A DNA stretch of 64,000 nucleotides from Combretum micranthum (lineage: Eukaryota > Streptophyta > Magnoliopsida > Myrtales > Combretaceae), in contig JAMXBD010001203.1 in assembly GCA_024138025.1 (NCBI GenBank), positions 372,001-436,000 on the forward strand. Direction: 5' to 3'. The notes beneath the pieces are model-generated. The model searched no databases. It was not told where the DNA came from and saw only the letters and a program-made list of their open reading frames with translations. Shown here piece by piece: positions 1 through 11,195 of this stretch. Position 1 is the first letter of the stretch. Every line of letters starts with the position of its first letter. A program made the translations under genes and the position numbers.

Positions 1-1780
1 GTACTAATTGGATATATCTATGAGTTTAAATATAGATAAATCCATTGTTTTATATCGTACAAATTATGACTAAAAGGAAAAGATATCATATGTTTCATCT
101 CTTTTCATATCTTATATTTATCTGTAAGATGTTATATGTGTGATAATTAATATAATATGATATAGTACATATATTATGCTGGATATATTATATTAATTTG
201 ATATTGTATTATGTAATATGTATTTTTGTATATGTTTATATTTGTTATATTCCATTTACACATTTTCATGACACCAAAGATACATTTGAAAAAGTACGAA
301 TGTACTCATTCCGTTTCATGCTATGGCAGCTATGCCCATGCTAAAACCCAAACAAATTATTGGAATGGGTCCTAACTTAATGTTCATATCAAATAAGGGC
401 TTTGAATTGATATTGAGGTTTTTATTCCATCCAATTCTATTTCATTTTTGTTCATTTCTTTATTCCAAATATGATATTGTGTAAAGCATAAAACTAGTGT
501 GTGCAACCAAATTAAAAGTACTATTTTAGAAAAAATTAAAAAAATTGCTAGTGAATGATATTATTCACTTTTCTAAAATATATACATTTCCCTTTGCTTT
601 TACTAAATCCTACCCTTCATGATATTACATTTCCCTAAAGAATCTATTATAGTTCCTTTTCCATTAAAAATAATGCTGGTATAATGGTTTAAACGCATAG
701 GATCTTAAAATAACTAAGTAAATACACAACATGATATATCGGTATCATTAGTCACTAGTAGTCAACGCACATACAATACGTATACAAAATAAAATAAAAC
801 TATAAGGTATAATAAATTACATACAAAATTAATGCAAAAACTAATATATTTGTCATTTAGGTTGAAAGAAAAAAAAATGCATAACTAATCATGAAAGTAT
901 GTTTAAAATCAAAACATTAAAAATAAGGAAGATGAAAGACTCCTATCAAATTAAGCTAATTATTCATGATTTGTTCCATTGAAGAATTGGCTTTACTAGC
1001 AATTTAATGAAACATAGTAATAAATAAGTAATTTTGTACATAAGAAAATAATAAAAATAGTACATGTATATACATATATATATATATAAGCAAAGCATTA
1101 AAAATGGAATGTTAAACATGGAAAAAGTAAGATAAAAGGTAGTATAACTGTGTCTTATGCAATCAATTAAAATTGGTGCAAAATAATAACAATATAATTC
1201 CTCACCAGTAAAATTGTGAAAATAAGCACGGATCCATATCCATATATATTGTAAAATTTGAAAAATAAATAAATGTTCGCTGACTAAGTTTACATATTCA
1301 AAACTTTGACCAAATATGCAAGAACTTCAAAAAGTCCCAAAATTAATAGAGAATTCAAAATAAATAAATAAACATAAAATTAATTCAAAATTACTAACAG
1401 CATTAATATCTATCTATATGAAAAGAGCACAGAGTAGTAATGATTAATCGTGGAATTTGTTGATTGCATTATAAAAAAATGAAAAATATAATGATTAATT
1501 GGATTATCATATAATGTGAAAGGCTCATTGCAGTCGAATTATAAAACTTCTAAAGTTAATAAAACTTTTAAAGTGTATGAAAATTGTAGATGAGACTAAA
1601 CTTTGAACCACAATAACCATATTTGACCTACGAGGTACTACACTGATTAAATGTAAAAAATAGGGATTCTTAGATTCATTGAATATCATGTTTGATACGC
1701 AAGAATCGTTCAAAATGAAATGGATTGCAATAAATGGAATGGAATGGAATACAATGGGAGGTGTAATGATAAATCCATTC
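1..1780. other. AT-rich intergenic DNA, no gene seen
   Basis: No open frame longer than about 60 codons with recognisable protein content. There are short A/T runs and a TA microsatellite near 1072-1088. Nothing here could be linked to a known family. Confidence 0.5.
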
Positions 1781-1781
1781 C

Positions 1782-2089
1782 TTTGTTTTGATATATTTGG
1801 GGATGGGATGGAATTAACATGTTATTTGTAAAAACTATCTTTAATAATTAATGTTAATAATAAATAAGTAAGAGGATAAAAAGGTAATTTAATGTTAATT
1901 ATTTATGAGGAAGCAATAAAATTGTGATTCCTCCTCTTTATGGGTGGAATCAAATTCCGTCTTAAAGTTGGAATCGTCAATTTCTAAGAATCATGATTCT
2001 AGCTTTTAAAAACACAATCAAATGTAGGAATGGGAATAGAACTTAGAATCGCGATTCCATTCTAGGTTCATTCTCGTATACCAAACATG
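1782..2089. repeat. Possible MITE-like element
   Basis: The stretch opens with TGTTTTGATATA and closes with the near-reverse complement of TGTTTGGTATAC. It contains several variants of GGAATGGAAT/ATTCCATTCC on both strands. This looks like the common plant MITEs whose sequence reads through 'attccattcc' and ends in 'ccaaac'. The ends are weak and no convincing target-site duplication was found. Confidence 0.3.
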
Positions 2090-2234
2090 ATAGAATAGAT
2101 TACACAACCAATTTCTTTTATAATACAGCTTCAGCACATATAAGTTTTGTGCATGATGAATCTCCATTTTGACTATCAAACCTAACTTCAGAAGGAAGAA
2201 AAGCCTTGTGTAAAGCAAAATCTCATGTAAATAA

Positions 2235-3645
2235 TGTTAGTGATTGTGCCTTAGGCCAATTACTGGATATTGTCATTTGATATTTATATATATTATATAT
2301 ATATAAATAACAAATGCATTCTTTTGTGTTGTTTGCATATTTATTTTATAATAGAAATCCATGAATAATTTATTTTCTAAATTTTCCTAGATGCTCATTA
2401 TTATGGGAATAATAATGAATTAAATCTAGTATGAGTTTTTATTTGGTAAATGGGATGTCTATTTGTATGTGATACAAATGAAACTCATAGGCACATATTA
2501 GATGACTGTGTGCTGAACTGACCCACTATGAGATCACTACATGGAATATTGTCATAAGTAATTTTCATAATAATTATGTCAACGTATCCTTAGACTGAAA
2601 TCACCATAGTTCTAACATGAGAAACGTTATGGCTCAACTCAATCAAACGTTGTCTTTAACTGGATAATTATAAAGGTTAAGTTTGGGCATAATGTATATC
2701 ATGTAGAGGAAGTTGAGTGATTAAGATGGGATTTGTCCCTCTCGTTATGAGAGAGATATCTGGACCCCTCATAAGTGAGACTGAGAAATGCATGGCCATA
2801 CTCAAATAATTAATAGTGTGATCAATTTCATTTGTATTATCAAATCACTTAAATCGAGAAATGATAAGATCGAACAATATAAAATGACACTTTCCATATC
2901 TTATGTTCAATTAGATATCATGTGACAAAAAGGATAATAATAAATTATAGATCAGACAAAAATCGGATTACTATATTCACCTAATTTGGGTAGACATAAT
3001 GTTTTGCTAGAGACCAATGATGTCTTGTAGGTCTAAAAGGTGTTTAGGATCTACTGCCATATTAGGTGTACCTACAGGGTCACACACAAAAAGAATGAAA
3101 ATATTATAGGTTTATATTTAAACCTATAGGAATTATTATATTTATTATTCTTAAAAGTTTAAGAATAATAAATGATTATGACAGATATTAATATTTAATG
3201 AAATAATGTATTTTATTAAATATTAAATAAATATCTCATCATATTTATTTTATAGGATTTCTTTAGGTTTCTTACATGTCTATATATATATATATATATA
3301 GACAGCTTTTAGGTTAGACTCTTTGACATCACATTAGACGACAGAGAAATTCTACAAACCTAAAAGAGAGAAAAGAAGAAAAATAATTTGACACGAATTG
3401 GATTCGTGTTCTTGAGTGCTAGTACACAATCGTTCACGTGTGGATACCGTAGATGGGATTGCGAGATTGTGGTTCCTATAAATTCGATCTACTGATCGTT
3501 TTTGAAAGCATCAATATAAGGTATATTCAAGAAACCCTTTTTTTTTTCAGATCTAATCAAGAAACATAGATACTAGTATAGGGTTTTCGTTTTTCCGCTA
3601 TGTTTTAACAAAATTTTCGAAATTTTGTATCAATAAAACCCTACA
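2235..3645 (+). mobile_element. Solo LTR of a Ty1/copia element
   Basis: The 1,411-bp sequence begins TGTTAGTGATTGTGCC and ends AAACCCTACA. It is flanked by a perfect 5-bp target duplication, AATAA (2230-2234 and 3646-3650). Its start is almost identical to the reverse complement of the LTR ends at 46440-46495 and 53590-53650, so it belongs to the same family as the copia element at 45037-53650, in opposite orientation. The pieces about low-temperature-like A/T blocks, the TA-rich box near 3279-3300 and the segment 'actctttgacatc...gacga' also match. No internal region remains, as expected after LTR-LTR recombination. Confidence 0.88.
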
Positions 3646-3650
3646 AATAA

Positions 3651-5739
3651 TTAAAAAAAAAAGATAAAAAGTAATTCTTTTTACAATTGAGCATAAAAAA
3701 AAGACATTACCAAAAGAGACCAATAAACGCAATACCTTTTTTACAAATCAATCCATAGAAACCCCGATTTCAGCACAAAAACCCCATAAGCATAAGACCA
3801 AAATGGTTAGTTTTGTAACAGTTCATGAAATTTCTAGAGATTGTGGAGTACTTAGCAAAAAATTTCTTATAGATGGAAAGAGAAGGCAAAGAAAGAGTGA
3901 GAAGAGCATGGGTGGGCGTAGTTGAAGAAAGAAAATGAAAACAAAGGAAAGATTCATATAAATTGTAATCTAGTATTTTATGAAACAAAAGTTTCAAAAA
4001 GAAAATAACAAGAACTATAAATTACTGTCTGATTGAGCCGAAACAAGACGATTGTGACAATGTATGTGCATTTTATGAATCTCCAACAAATGTAGTTCGC
4101 ATTTGGTCTTCGTAATGATGTGATCTATGGCTGGTTTTACAATTATCCATTTCTTCAATCTATTGTAAATTATTACTTCTCTTTCGTTGATCAATCTTGA
4201 CTAACACCATCTTACTCATACTATTCTTTGCAAACTCAAATGCCTTTAATGTTGATTTTTGACACCTTTCTTTTCTTTCTTCCATCTCTAGTTGTCTATC
4301 ATCTTGTCATCCATGCATATAATCTTGTCTTAGAAGCTTCTCCTTAGTCCCTATGCTTTGAATACTCTTATTGATTTGCTCAATTTATTAATTTGCGCTC
4401 ATTGGTTCTAATGAGAATATATAACTCCTCATCTTCCTAAAAAAAGAAAAAAAACACATCATCTTCATCACTTTAATAATCATGTATTAAAGCAAAAAGG
4501 TTTTGTAACTATTCTAGTAGGGTATTTCGAAAAATTCTTGTTTCTTTTGAACTACTAATAAAGATAAAGTTATAATTAAAAAAGAGTTAGCAAAAGGTTA
4601 TGTTGTACTGTTTTATCAATGTTCTTTAATGCAAGATTAGGTTTCCACTCCAATTCTTCATAATTTAACACCTTAATCGACATCACTCCTAACGCATCCA
4701 ATTTATAATATTTGACAAACGAGTAGACTGCAGAATCCCCATTCAAAGTACCCCTAAGAATTCAGGTACAATAGCTTAGCATCAGTAATTTTTTGTGCGA
4801 ATACCTATGGAATAGCTACTCAACAACTTTTTCTCGTCCTCGAAATGTAGACTTGTGAATAGCTCCCTAAAAACTATAATTTGAGATTATTGAGCACATT
4901 TAATGCTCTATAAACCTTTATAGCAGGTCTAATATAACTGTTAGCAATAAAAAATTTAATAATTCATATTATAAATTTCCTTTAATAGTTTTACCTTGTA
5001 TCTTAATTATTATATATATTATGGAGTTTTATGTTGTTTCTTGGTTCATAATTGATTCTATAACTTTTTTTCTACTTCAAAATGTTATCAAGTATTGACC
5101 AATAGTATTATGCTCATATATTAGTTCCATCATAATCCAATCCTCAAAATATGTAAGTTAAGGACAAAATCCAATTAATTGTTCCCATGAATAGCCGTAT
5201 CCATTTCATCATGCAAAGTATACTATTATATTTACAAGAACATCTCAATAAATAGATTATGTAAATGCATTAATTACCACTAAAAGGTATAGCAAAGGAG
5301 AAAAGATGGATTTTCTTAAGTTCATAACTAAATCTACTTATTAGTTGCATGATAGTTTCAACATTAATGGCCACTCTCTCTTTTGTCTAAAGAAATAAAC
5401 CAAAAAAGAAAAAACATAAATAGCCACATTTTGTTTGTACATATATGTGTATGTATGTATGTGTGTATTAGACTTCATGTAATTCATATTGTTTTGTTAT
5501 ATTATAATTTTCATATCTAGATATAATATGTATGATATAGTATAAATTTTCTTTGCATGTTATTGAGAAGAAAAAAATTGTATCTTTTTGCACACTAATA
5601 ACATGTCTTTATAAAACTAAAGGTAAAAATTAAATTTATATAACTTTCTCTTATAATTGAATATATACTTCTAAATTTTTTAATATCCATATTATACACA
5701 AAAATATATGTGTATATATATATAATTTGTTTTTCCTTA
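3651..5739. other. AT-rich intergenic DNA, no gene supported
   Basis: Several short frames exist on the minus strand (for example 3770-3997), but none resembles a known protein. The stretch 4040-4900 is less A/T-biased and could hide an old decayed transposon, which I cannot name. A short GTAT microsatellite lies near 5447-5465. Confidence 0.4.
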
Positions 5740-5885
5740 TAAAGAGTAGAAATGTTTATTTATTTATTTATTTTTTGCCTAAGAAATAGACGTCGAAATA
5801 TTTACTGAGCTTGAAATTTCCGAAGCCATATTTTTTTTACTCTATCTTATCTTATTGGATAAATTATATTTTTACTCTTGTACAC

Positions 5886-5925
<40 letters not shown>

Positions 5926-6214
5926 ATACCCTCACTTTTCAAAACACAATATTTTGTTTACATCGATGACCGACATGGGGTGTTTTGAGTTATCATAGTC
6001 ACTTTAATGTCACTTGCAGCATATTAGGAATTTTATTTAATATTATAATTATATGCATATTAATAGACTTAGATAAAATAAAATAAATCAATTCAAAAAT
6101 TAATTAAAAATAAAAATTGATTTTTTTTAGGGAAAAAACACCTACTTTCTATATATTATATAAATATTTTAACAAAAAAATAAAAGAAAAAATTAAAATA
6201 TATAGATGTCACGA
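5740..6214. repeat. Segmental duplication copy A, part left of the retrotransposon
   Basis: This stretch aligns along its length with 23780-24214. Shared blocks include 'gagcttgaaatttcc', 'atcttatcttattggataaatta', 'aaaacacaatattttgtttacatc' and 'ttgcagcatatta'. Copy A carries a run of about 33 A at 5890-5922 where copy B has only 'aaaaacacaccc'. The match is cut at 6214 by the chromovirus LTR and resumes at 12233. Confidence 0.85.
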
Positions 6215-6765
6215 TGATAGCACCCGAATATCAAGCAAGCGCACAATAGGCCTGGCTCACTATTATCAACAATAACCCTAAAGAAATTAGGGTTCGCTCT
6301 TCACTCTTTCTTTTGTGTTTGATCCTCGCCTCTCTCTCGTGTTTGTTCTCTACAAACTAAAAACCTAAGTTCACTCTCTCCTTCTCTTTCAATTTCTTCT
6401 CACAAAAGAACAAAGTAAACTAACTATGATTTGTATTGTATTTGCAGGTAATGAATTAAGCCTATTCGAGTTGGTTAAACTCCAAAGACACCTTTTCAGA
6501 AATTAGGGTTTGATATCCCTGTCATTGTTGGTTACACATGAATTTGAGCTGGCTAAACTGTAAAGTAACTAACTATCTTGCTGTTTACACTTCACATATG
6601 CTTTGTTACTTGAATCTGTTACAATTTTATACTCCCACATGTATACTCCAGCTCATGTGTGATACGTCCAGCTCATGTTGTATAGTCTGCAAATCTTGAT
6701 GGTTTCTATTTACCCCTAGTAGACGATGGTCTACTTGAAAACCCTATCTTATTTGGTCTGTATCA
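6215..6765 (-). repeat. 3' LTR of the chromovirus
   Basis: 551 bp, TG...CA ends. It matches the 5' LTR at 11196-12232 once the 475-bp insertion there is removed, with scattered substitutions and a few small indels (for example near 6515-6535 versus 11980-12020). Confidence 0.93.
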
Positions 6766-6785
6766 ATTTTCCCCCTCTCTTGAAA
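6766..6785 (-). other. Polypurine tract of the chromovirus
   Basis: Read on the minus strand, the bases just before the 3' LTR are purine rich (core AAGAGAGGGGGAAAA). They sit directly against the LTR start, as plus-strand primers of LTR elements do. Confidence 0.85.
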
Positions 6786-6920
6786 CAATACCTTGTCCTC
6801 AAGGTAAAATCTGGATACAGACGCTTATAATTAGGTAGATCTTCCCAGCTATAATCTTCTGGAGGTAGTCCCTACCATTGAACTAATAATTGAGACACCT
6901 GATGGCCCTGTCTCTGAATC
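6785..6920 (-). pseudogene. Chromodomain remnant at the end of the integrase
   Basis: On the minus strand one frame gives a stretch with LLVQW, GLPPED, SWEDL and YPDF in the right spacing. This is the pattern of the chromodomain at the C-terminus of chromovirus integrases, where it guides insertion into chromatin. A stop replaces the residue after LLVQW, so the domain is no longer continuous. It is the main reason for placing this element among the chromoviruses rather than in the Tat/Athila branch. Confidence 0.8.
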
Positions 6921-8110
6921 ATCCGTTACCTAAGATACAGAGAGGTACCAACAACGGATGATTTCAAAATACAGTAGGAGGCAACTCTAATGTAGGAATG
7001 ACACGCCCATGAGCTTGTTTGAGGCACGAAACACAAAACACATTATGTATGCGAGACTGAGCTGGAAGTTGAAGTTGATAAGCAGAGACACCTATTTTCT
7101 TGAAACTTGATAAGGCCCATAAAATCTCTTAGAAAGCTTGTGATAATCCCTACTCATAGGGTTTGTTTGTATGGTTGTAATTTGACAAACACTAGGTCTC
7201 CCAGTTGAAATGTCAAGTCTGTTATGTGTTTTCATTCTCTGTTGAGCTTTATATAAGTTGGCTCAAAGATTAGATAAAACTTCATCTCTGGACAACAAGT
7301 CAGAGTCCACAGCCTCTAATTTCGATGTCCCTTGTAAATACATAGGAACTGTGGGAGGAAGACGACCATAAACCAATTCAAAAGGGGATTTATGGGCACC
7401 TTCATGACATGATGAGTTTTATGCATATTTTGCCTAAGGCAAGAATTTAACTCATTCAAATGGTTTATCCCAGGCATAACATCTGAGGTACTGTTGTAAT
7501 ACCCTATTTAGGACCTCTATTTGGCCATCCGACCATGGGTGATAGGCACTACTAGTAAACATTTTTGTGCTACTCATCCGAAATAACTCTTGCGAAAATT
7601 TGCTAAGAAGATAGGATCCCTATCACTGACAATGCTCCTATGGAATCCATGAAGCTTAACCACAATAGACAAAAAAAACTGAGCAACCTTAGTTGCAGTG
7701 AAGTTTGTATCAAGAGGTCCAATGTGATAGTACTTAGATAACTGATCCACCACAGTCAACATCACTGTGAATCCTTGTGATGGAGGTAAATGTGTGACAA
7801 AATCCATAGGAATGTCCTCCCAAATCTGTTCAGGAATGGGTAGAGGACGAAGAAGACTAGCTGGGCTTCGAGTATTGTACTTAGTTTGTTGGCAAATCGA
7901 ACAACCCTTGACAAACAATTCTACATCATGCTTCATCCCAGTCCAAAAAATTGAGACACCAATTGTTGATAGGTTGTAAAAACCCCAAAATGACTAGCTT
8001 GAGGAGCACTATGGAATTCATGTAATAAAATGGGAATCAAAGCTAAGGTGGGAACTAGAAACAGTTGCTAACCTTTGTATAGCAGCTCACTCTTTCAATA
8101 TAAAACCTAT
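6921..8110 (-). pseudogene. Integrase of the chromovirus, broken
   Basis: The minus strand shows a zinc-binding region (HEFHSAP about 8010-8040, then CSICQQTK near 7890) and the catalytic core. The first Asp is in MDFVTHLP, the second in VSDRDP (both within 7574-7936), and the Glu is in GQIEVLN near 7510-7530. KSPFELVYGRLPPTVP near 7360-7390 is the usual conserved block after the core. Frameshifts separate these blocks. The enzyme would have joined the element's DNA ends to the chromosome. All three DDE residues are still readable, but not in one frame. Confidence 0.9.
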
Positions 8111-8127
8111 TTCAAAGGTCTACCAGC

Positions 8128-8706
8128 TTATAGATCACTAATAATCTTCTGAAAAGATTGTAAAGTCGTGTATTCCTTCTTGAGCTGGTCAGTAAAAGCA
8201 AATTGTGGTAATGAGTAAGCAAGACAGGTAAATGTACTATCATGCTTCCTTGAAAATGGATCAGCCACTACATTGTCCTTGCCTGCTCTGTACATAATTG
8301 AATAATCATAGCCGAGTAGCTTTGCCAAATACTTGTGTTGCTCTGGAGTTTGAATTACCTGAGTGAGTAACTCTTTAAGATTCCTATGATCAGTTCTGAT
8401 GATAAAATGAGAACCCAACAAATATTGTCTCCACTTCCTTATTGCCTCAACTACTACATGCAACTCACATACATAAGCTAATTGTTTGCACAAGTGAGAA
8501 GGAAACTTTTTACTAAAGAAAGCTATAGGCTTATCTTCTTGTAATAATACAGCTCTGATACCAGTCCTCGATGCATCTGTCTCCACAATAAAGTCCTTTG
8601 AAAATTTAGGCAAAACAAGTAATGGAATTGAAATGAGAGATGTTTGCAGTTGCTGAAAAGCAGCTGTAGCCTGATTAGTCCAAATAAAATTGTCCTTCTT
8701 GAGCAA
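8128..8706 (-). pseudogene. RNase H domain of the chromovirus
   Basis: A 192-residue open stretch on the minus strand carries the end of the RT connection (FIWTNQATAAFQQL) and a gypsy RNase H. The catalytic Asp is in VETDASRTGI, followed by the IAFFSKKF, ELHVVVEAIRKWR, RTDHRNLKELL and GKDNVVADPFSRK blocks. It degrades the RNA strand during reverse transcription. GIGAV in the family reads GIRAV here. The stretch is intact over its length but separated from RT by a stop or frameshift around 8707-8748. Confidence 0.93.
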
Positions 8707-8739
8707 ATCTATTAATGGGCTAGCGATAGATGCGTAAGG

Positions 8740-9700
8740 CTTGACAAATCATTGATAATAGCTCGTGAGACCCAAAAATGCTCTAAGTTGCTTTAGAGAA
8801 GTGGGTACTGACCAATTCGAAATAGCTTCCAGCTTATGTGGTTCAGGCCTAACCCCATTAGCACCTATAACGTGACCCAGATATTCTATAGTAGACTGAC
8901 CAAAAACACACTTAGATTGTTTAAGAAACATGGTATTATCAGCTAATATTGTCAATACCAATTCTAAGTGTTTAACATGCAACTCCAGAGTCGTATAATA
9001 GATCAAAATGTCATAAAAAAAAATAATGACAAACTTTCTTAAGTACGGCTTAAAAATTCTATTCATGATGGATTGAAAAGTAGCCGGTGCATTACAAAAG
9101 CCAAATGGCATTACTAGGAACTCATAGTGACCCTCATGATTCCTAAATGCTCTTTTCTCAACATCCCTAGGATGCATTCGAATCTGGTGATATCCTGCCA
9201 TTAAATCCAATTTAGAGAAAATTGTAGCCCCATGTAACTCATCCAACAATTCATCAATAGTTGGTATAGGAGATTCATCTTTTACCGTAGTTGCATTCAG
9301 AGCCCTATAATCAACACAAAAGCACCATGTCCCATCTTTTTTTTCACCAAAAGAACAGGCAAAGAGAAAGGACTAGTGCTACATTGTATCAGTCCTAGTT
9401 CCAACATTTCTTTGATTTGCTTCTCGATCTCTCCTTTCTGAAAATGTGGGTATTGGTAAGGTTTGACATTGATAGCAGAGACACCTTCCTGTAAAGTGAT
9501 CTGATGTTGTATATCGCGCAGTGGCGGTAAGGATGACGGTGTCTCAAAAATATGAGGAAATTTGCCCAAAACACTTGTAATAAGTGGATTGTTGGTGAAT
9601 TCCTGTGAAGAATCGCCTGTTTGAGCCACTAATTGAAAACAAGTAGCCACTGAGTTCTTACTTATGAGTCTGCGTAACTGGTAATGAGTAATCTGTCCCA
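8740..9700 (-). pseudogene. Reverse transcriptase of the chromovirus, catalytic motif altered
   Basis: The N-terminal part is at 9297-9700 (INVKPYQYPHFQKGEIEKQI, SPFSLPVLLVKKK). The fingers and palm lie at 8749-9249 (FSKLDLMAGYHQIRMHP, GHYEFLVMPFG, NAPATFQ, YLGHVIGANG). Where family members have an FxDD-type motif, this copy reads FFYDILIY, so the first of the paired Asp residues is Tyr. A frameshift lies near 9250-9330. The copy therefore cannot make an active enzyme even if the frame were read through. Confidence 0.92.
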
Positions 9701-10328
9701 TAGTAGTAGTATGATCCCTTATCGATGTTACAGACTGACTCTGATGCAAAAATTGCATGGTTAAGGCAAAGTAGTCTATAGTAATAGGTCCTAAATCCTG
9801 TAACCATTGTACACCCAGTACTAATTTTGCACCCTGAATAGGTAAGACATAAAAAGAAGCTACAAAAGTAATGCCTTGAACTTGCACAAGAATATCTTTG
9901 CAAATCCCATCGCATTGTAGCTTTTCTCCATTGCCTATCATGACGGAAAACTATGGGGCTTTATGAACTATCAAACCCAAACGTTAAGCAACACGACTTT
10001 GAATAAAGTTGTGGGTGCTACCTGAATCCACAAAAACTGACAATTTGGAATTGTATACAATGCCTTGAAACCTCAGGGTTTTTGGGATAGCCTCTCCATT
10101 TAAGGCATGGTAACTGATTGTACATGATGTATCCTCAACAGTGTCTGTTTCCCAAATATCCACACTCTTAGGTACGTAATCTGCATCCTCAGACTCATGA
10201 AAAGACAATAGGACTAAAAATTTGGCCTTGCACTTGTGATTTCTATGAAATTTTTCATCACAGTTAAAACATAATCCTTTGTCACACCTCACTTGCATTT
10301 CTTCAGGACTAAAACGTTTAATAGGCAA
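9700..10328 (-). pseudogene. Gag zinc knuckle and aspartic protease of the chromovirus
   Basis: At 9984-10328 the minus strand encodes a CCHC knuckle, CFNCDEKFHRNHKC (C-x2-C-x4-H-x4-C), which binds element RNA. About 60-70 residues later comes the retropepsin active site, VDSGSTHNF. The protease continues in another frame at 9700-9941 (LVLGVQWLQDLGPITIDY, the usual end of the domain). The frame changes near 9945-9983, so knuckle, active site and C-terminus are no longer joined. Confidence 0.9.
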
Positions 10329-10331
10329 AGA

Positions 10332-11132
10332 TTATTTACTTGTAGTAACAGCAGTAGAAGATGAAGGAGAAAAATGTGGTTTAGAAAATTGTAATGGAAC
10401 AGTTGAAACAGGAGCAATAGGAGTATAGGGTTTAAATGCTTTGCACTGATCATTTATTTTATTTTCATGTAATCGTGCAAGCCAAATAGCATCTATCATG
10501 TTCTTAGGGCATGAAATTTGTAATTCTCTTCTAAGTGCAGGGTTTAACCGAGAAATGAAACAACTAAGAAGAAAAGATTTAGAAAGACCAACCGTACGAT
10601 TAGAAAGTGATTCAAATTGAGATTGATAATGAGCCACCGTTGACGTCTGAACAAGCTTGGATAGAAGCCTCTGAACATCCTCATATGCAGATGGACCAAA
10701 ACGGTTTTGTAAAGCTTCCACAAATTTTGGCCAAGAAGTCAACTGCTTGTTAACATGCATCCATTTATACCATTGAACAGCATCCCCTTCAAGAGTGAAG
10801 GAAGAAATGGTAATCCTCTGCTCGTCTTTAACATCGTGAAATTTGAGAAATTGTTCCACTTTGAACACCCATCCCAATACATCAGATCCCGAAAATTTTG
10901 GAATCTCCAATTTAATTCCCTTAAGCAATGAATCTGTATTGCTATGTAACCCTGAAGAGGATGAATCATTGTTGATCTGATCAATATGAATAGAAGTTGA
11001 ATGATTCTAATTCAATTCCAATTTATCAATGAGAGAACCTAAAGTTGTAATATTTTCTTGAATAACTAATAGAGTATTTTTAAAGAAATCCATGTCTACT
11101 GTCGAATTTTGTGATCTTATTTCAGGTGCCAT
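10332..11132 (-). pseudogene. Gag of the chromovirus
   Basis: The likely start is the ATG at 11132 (MAPEIRSQ), followed by a stop near 11005. An open stretch at 10332-10928 then carries the retrotransposon gag core: LEIPKFSGSDVLGWVFKVEQ, LEGDAVQWYKWM and SWPKFVEALQNRFGP. Gag forms the particle that packages element RNA. The same core is recognisable in the decayed gag at 18189-18940, so the two elements are relatives. At least one in-frame stop breaks this gag. Confidence 0.92.
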
Positions 11133-11169
11133 GAATGAAGAAGATAACAGAATCAAAGGGAACTGAAGG

Positions 11170-11195
11170 ATCACAATCAAGACGAGAGCATCAAA
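11170..11195 (-). other. Primer-binding-site region of the chromovirus
   Basis: On the minus strand the LTR ends ...GGGTGCTATCA and is followed by TTTGATGCTCTCGTC. This is not the usual tRNA-iMet complement (TGGTATCAGAGC). The gypsy remnant at 17707-19309 has a very similar sequence, TTAGTGCTTTCGT, at the same place. The priming tRNA cannot be named from sequence alone. Confidence 0.55.
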
